Assembly: GCA_013815575.1 (NCBI GenBank)
Contig: JACDFX010000116.1
Location: 1 to 6,330 of the forward strand
Length of the DNA stretch: 6,330 bases
Reading direction: 5' to 3'
Origin: Rubrobacter sp.
GTDB taxonomy: Bacteria > Actinomycetota > Rubrobacteria > Rubrobacterales > Rubrobacteraceae
The notes under the pieces were generated by a model, which was not told the origin of the DNA, searched no databases, and saw only the letters and a program-made list of their open reading frames with translations. Numbering within the stretch: the first letter of the stretch is position 1; every line of letters starts with the position of its first letter. Both the position numbers and the translations under genes were made by a program. Below, in pieces: positions 6,297 to 6,330 of this stretch.

Positions 6297-6330
6297 GTGC
6301 CTAGGCTAGAGGTAGAGGGTGTGGGGGGTT
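6297..6330 (+). CDS. Start of a second 2Fe-2S ferredoxin-like gene (3' end outside window)
   Basis: GTG 6297 follows the ribosome site AAAGGAG (6284-6290) by six bases and encodes VPRLEVEGVGG before the window ends. This matches the first eleven residues of the truncated frame at 6097 (MPRTEVEGAGT) at seven positions, and it is closer to the family form PRLEVEG. It is most likely the working copy of the ferredoxin gene. Only eleven codons are visible, so whether the cluster cysteines are present cannot be told from here. Confidence 0.6.
   Translation, partial: MPRLEVEGVGG

Overview
The window is high-GC bacterial chromosome with dense gene packing and free use of GTG and TTG starts. The gene set, codon choice and a ferredoxin N-terminus beginning (M/V)PR-EVEG all fit an actinobacterium, most likely Rubrobacter-like. 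The lineage is inferred from general resemblance, not from a marker gene.

Layout. (1) Positions 2-1776, plus strand: the end of an ABC export operon. It has the C-terminal part of an ATPase, an ABC-2 type permease whose natural reading frame is interrupted by a TGA at codon 7, a 16-codon open frame, and the wreck of a second, paralogous permease with frame shifts, an internal stop and a large internal loss. The operon looks to be decaying. (2) 1803-2768: a complete glutamyl-Q tRNA(Asp) synthetase (gluQRS/yadB type) with its zinc site. (3) 2837-4024: a complete M20-family metal-dependent amidohydrolase. (4) 4005-5887, minus strand: a three-gene operon, read from right to left as a mannose-6-phosphate-isomerase-type cupin, a membrane-anchored DUF4097-like beta-repeat protein and a YIP1-like multi-pass membrane protein. 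Its last gene overlaps the end of the amidohydrolase tail to tail by 20 bp. (5) 5888-6330: an intergenic region with a good minus-strand promoter for the cupin operon, then a short plus-strand ferredoxin-like reading frame that stops just before the expected iron-sulfur ligands, then the start of a second copy of the same gene running off the window.

Functional links are modest. The ATPase and permease(s) formed one exporter. GluQRS modifies queuosine on tRNA-Asp. The amidohydrolase probably removes an acyl group from an amino acid or similar amide. The cupin, DUF4097 and YIP1 genes are co-transcribed by position, but a shared job is not evident. I do not see a defence system, CRISPR array, insertion sequence, tRNA or rRNA. 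The most noteworthy signals are gene decay in the ABC operon and the duplicated, truncated ferredoxin 5' end.
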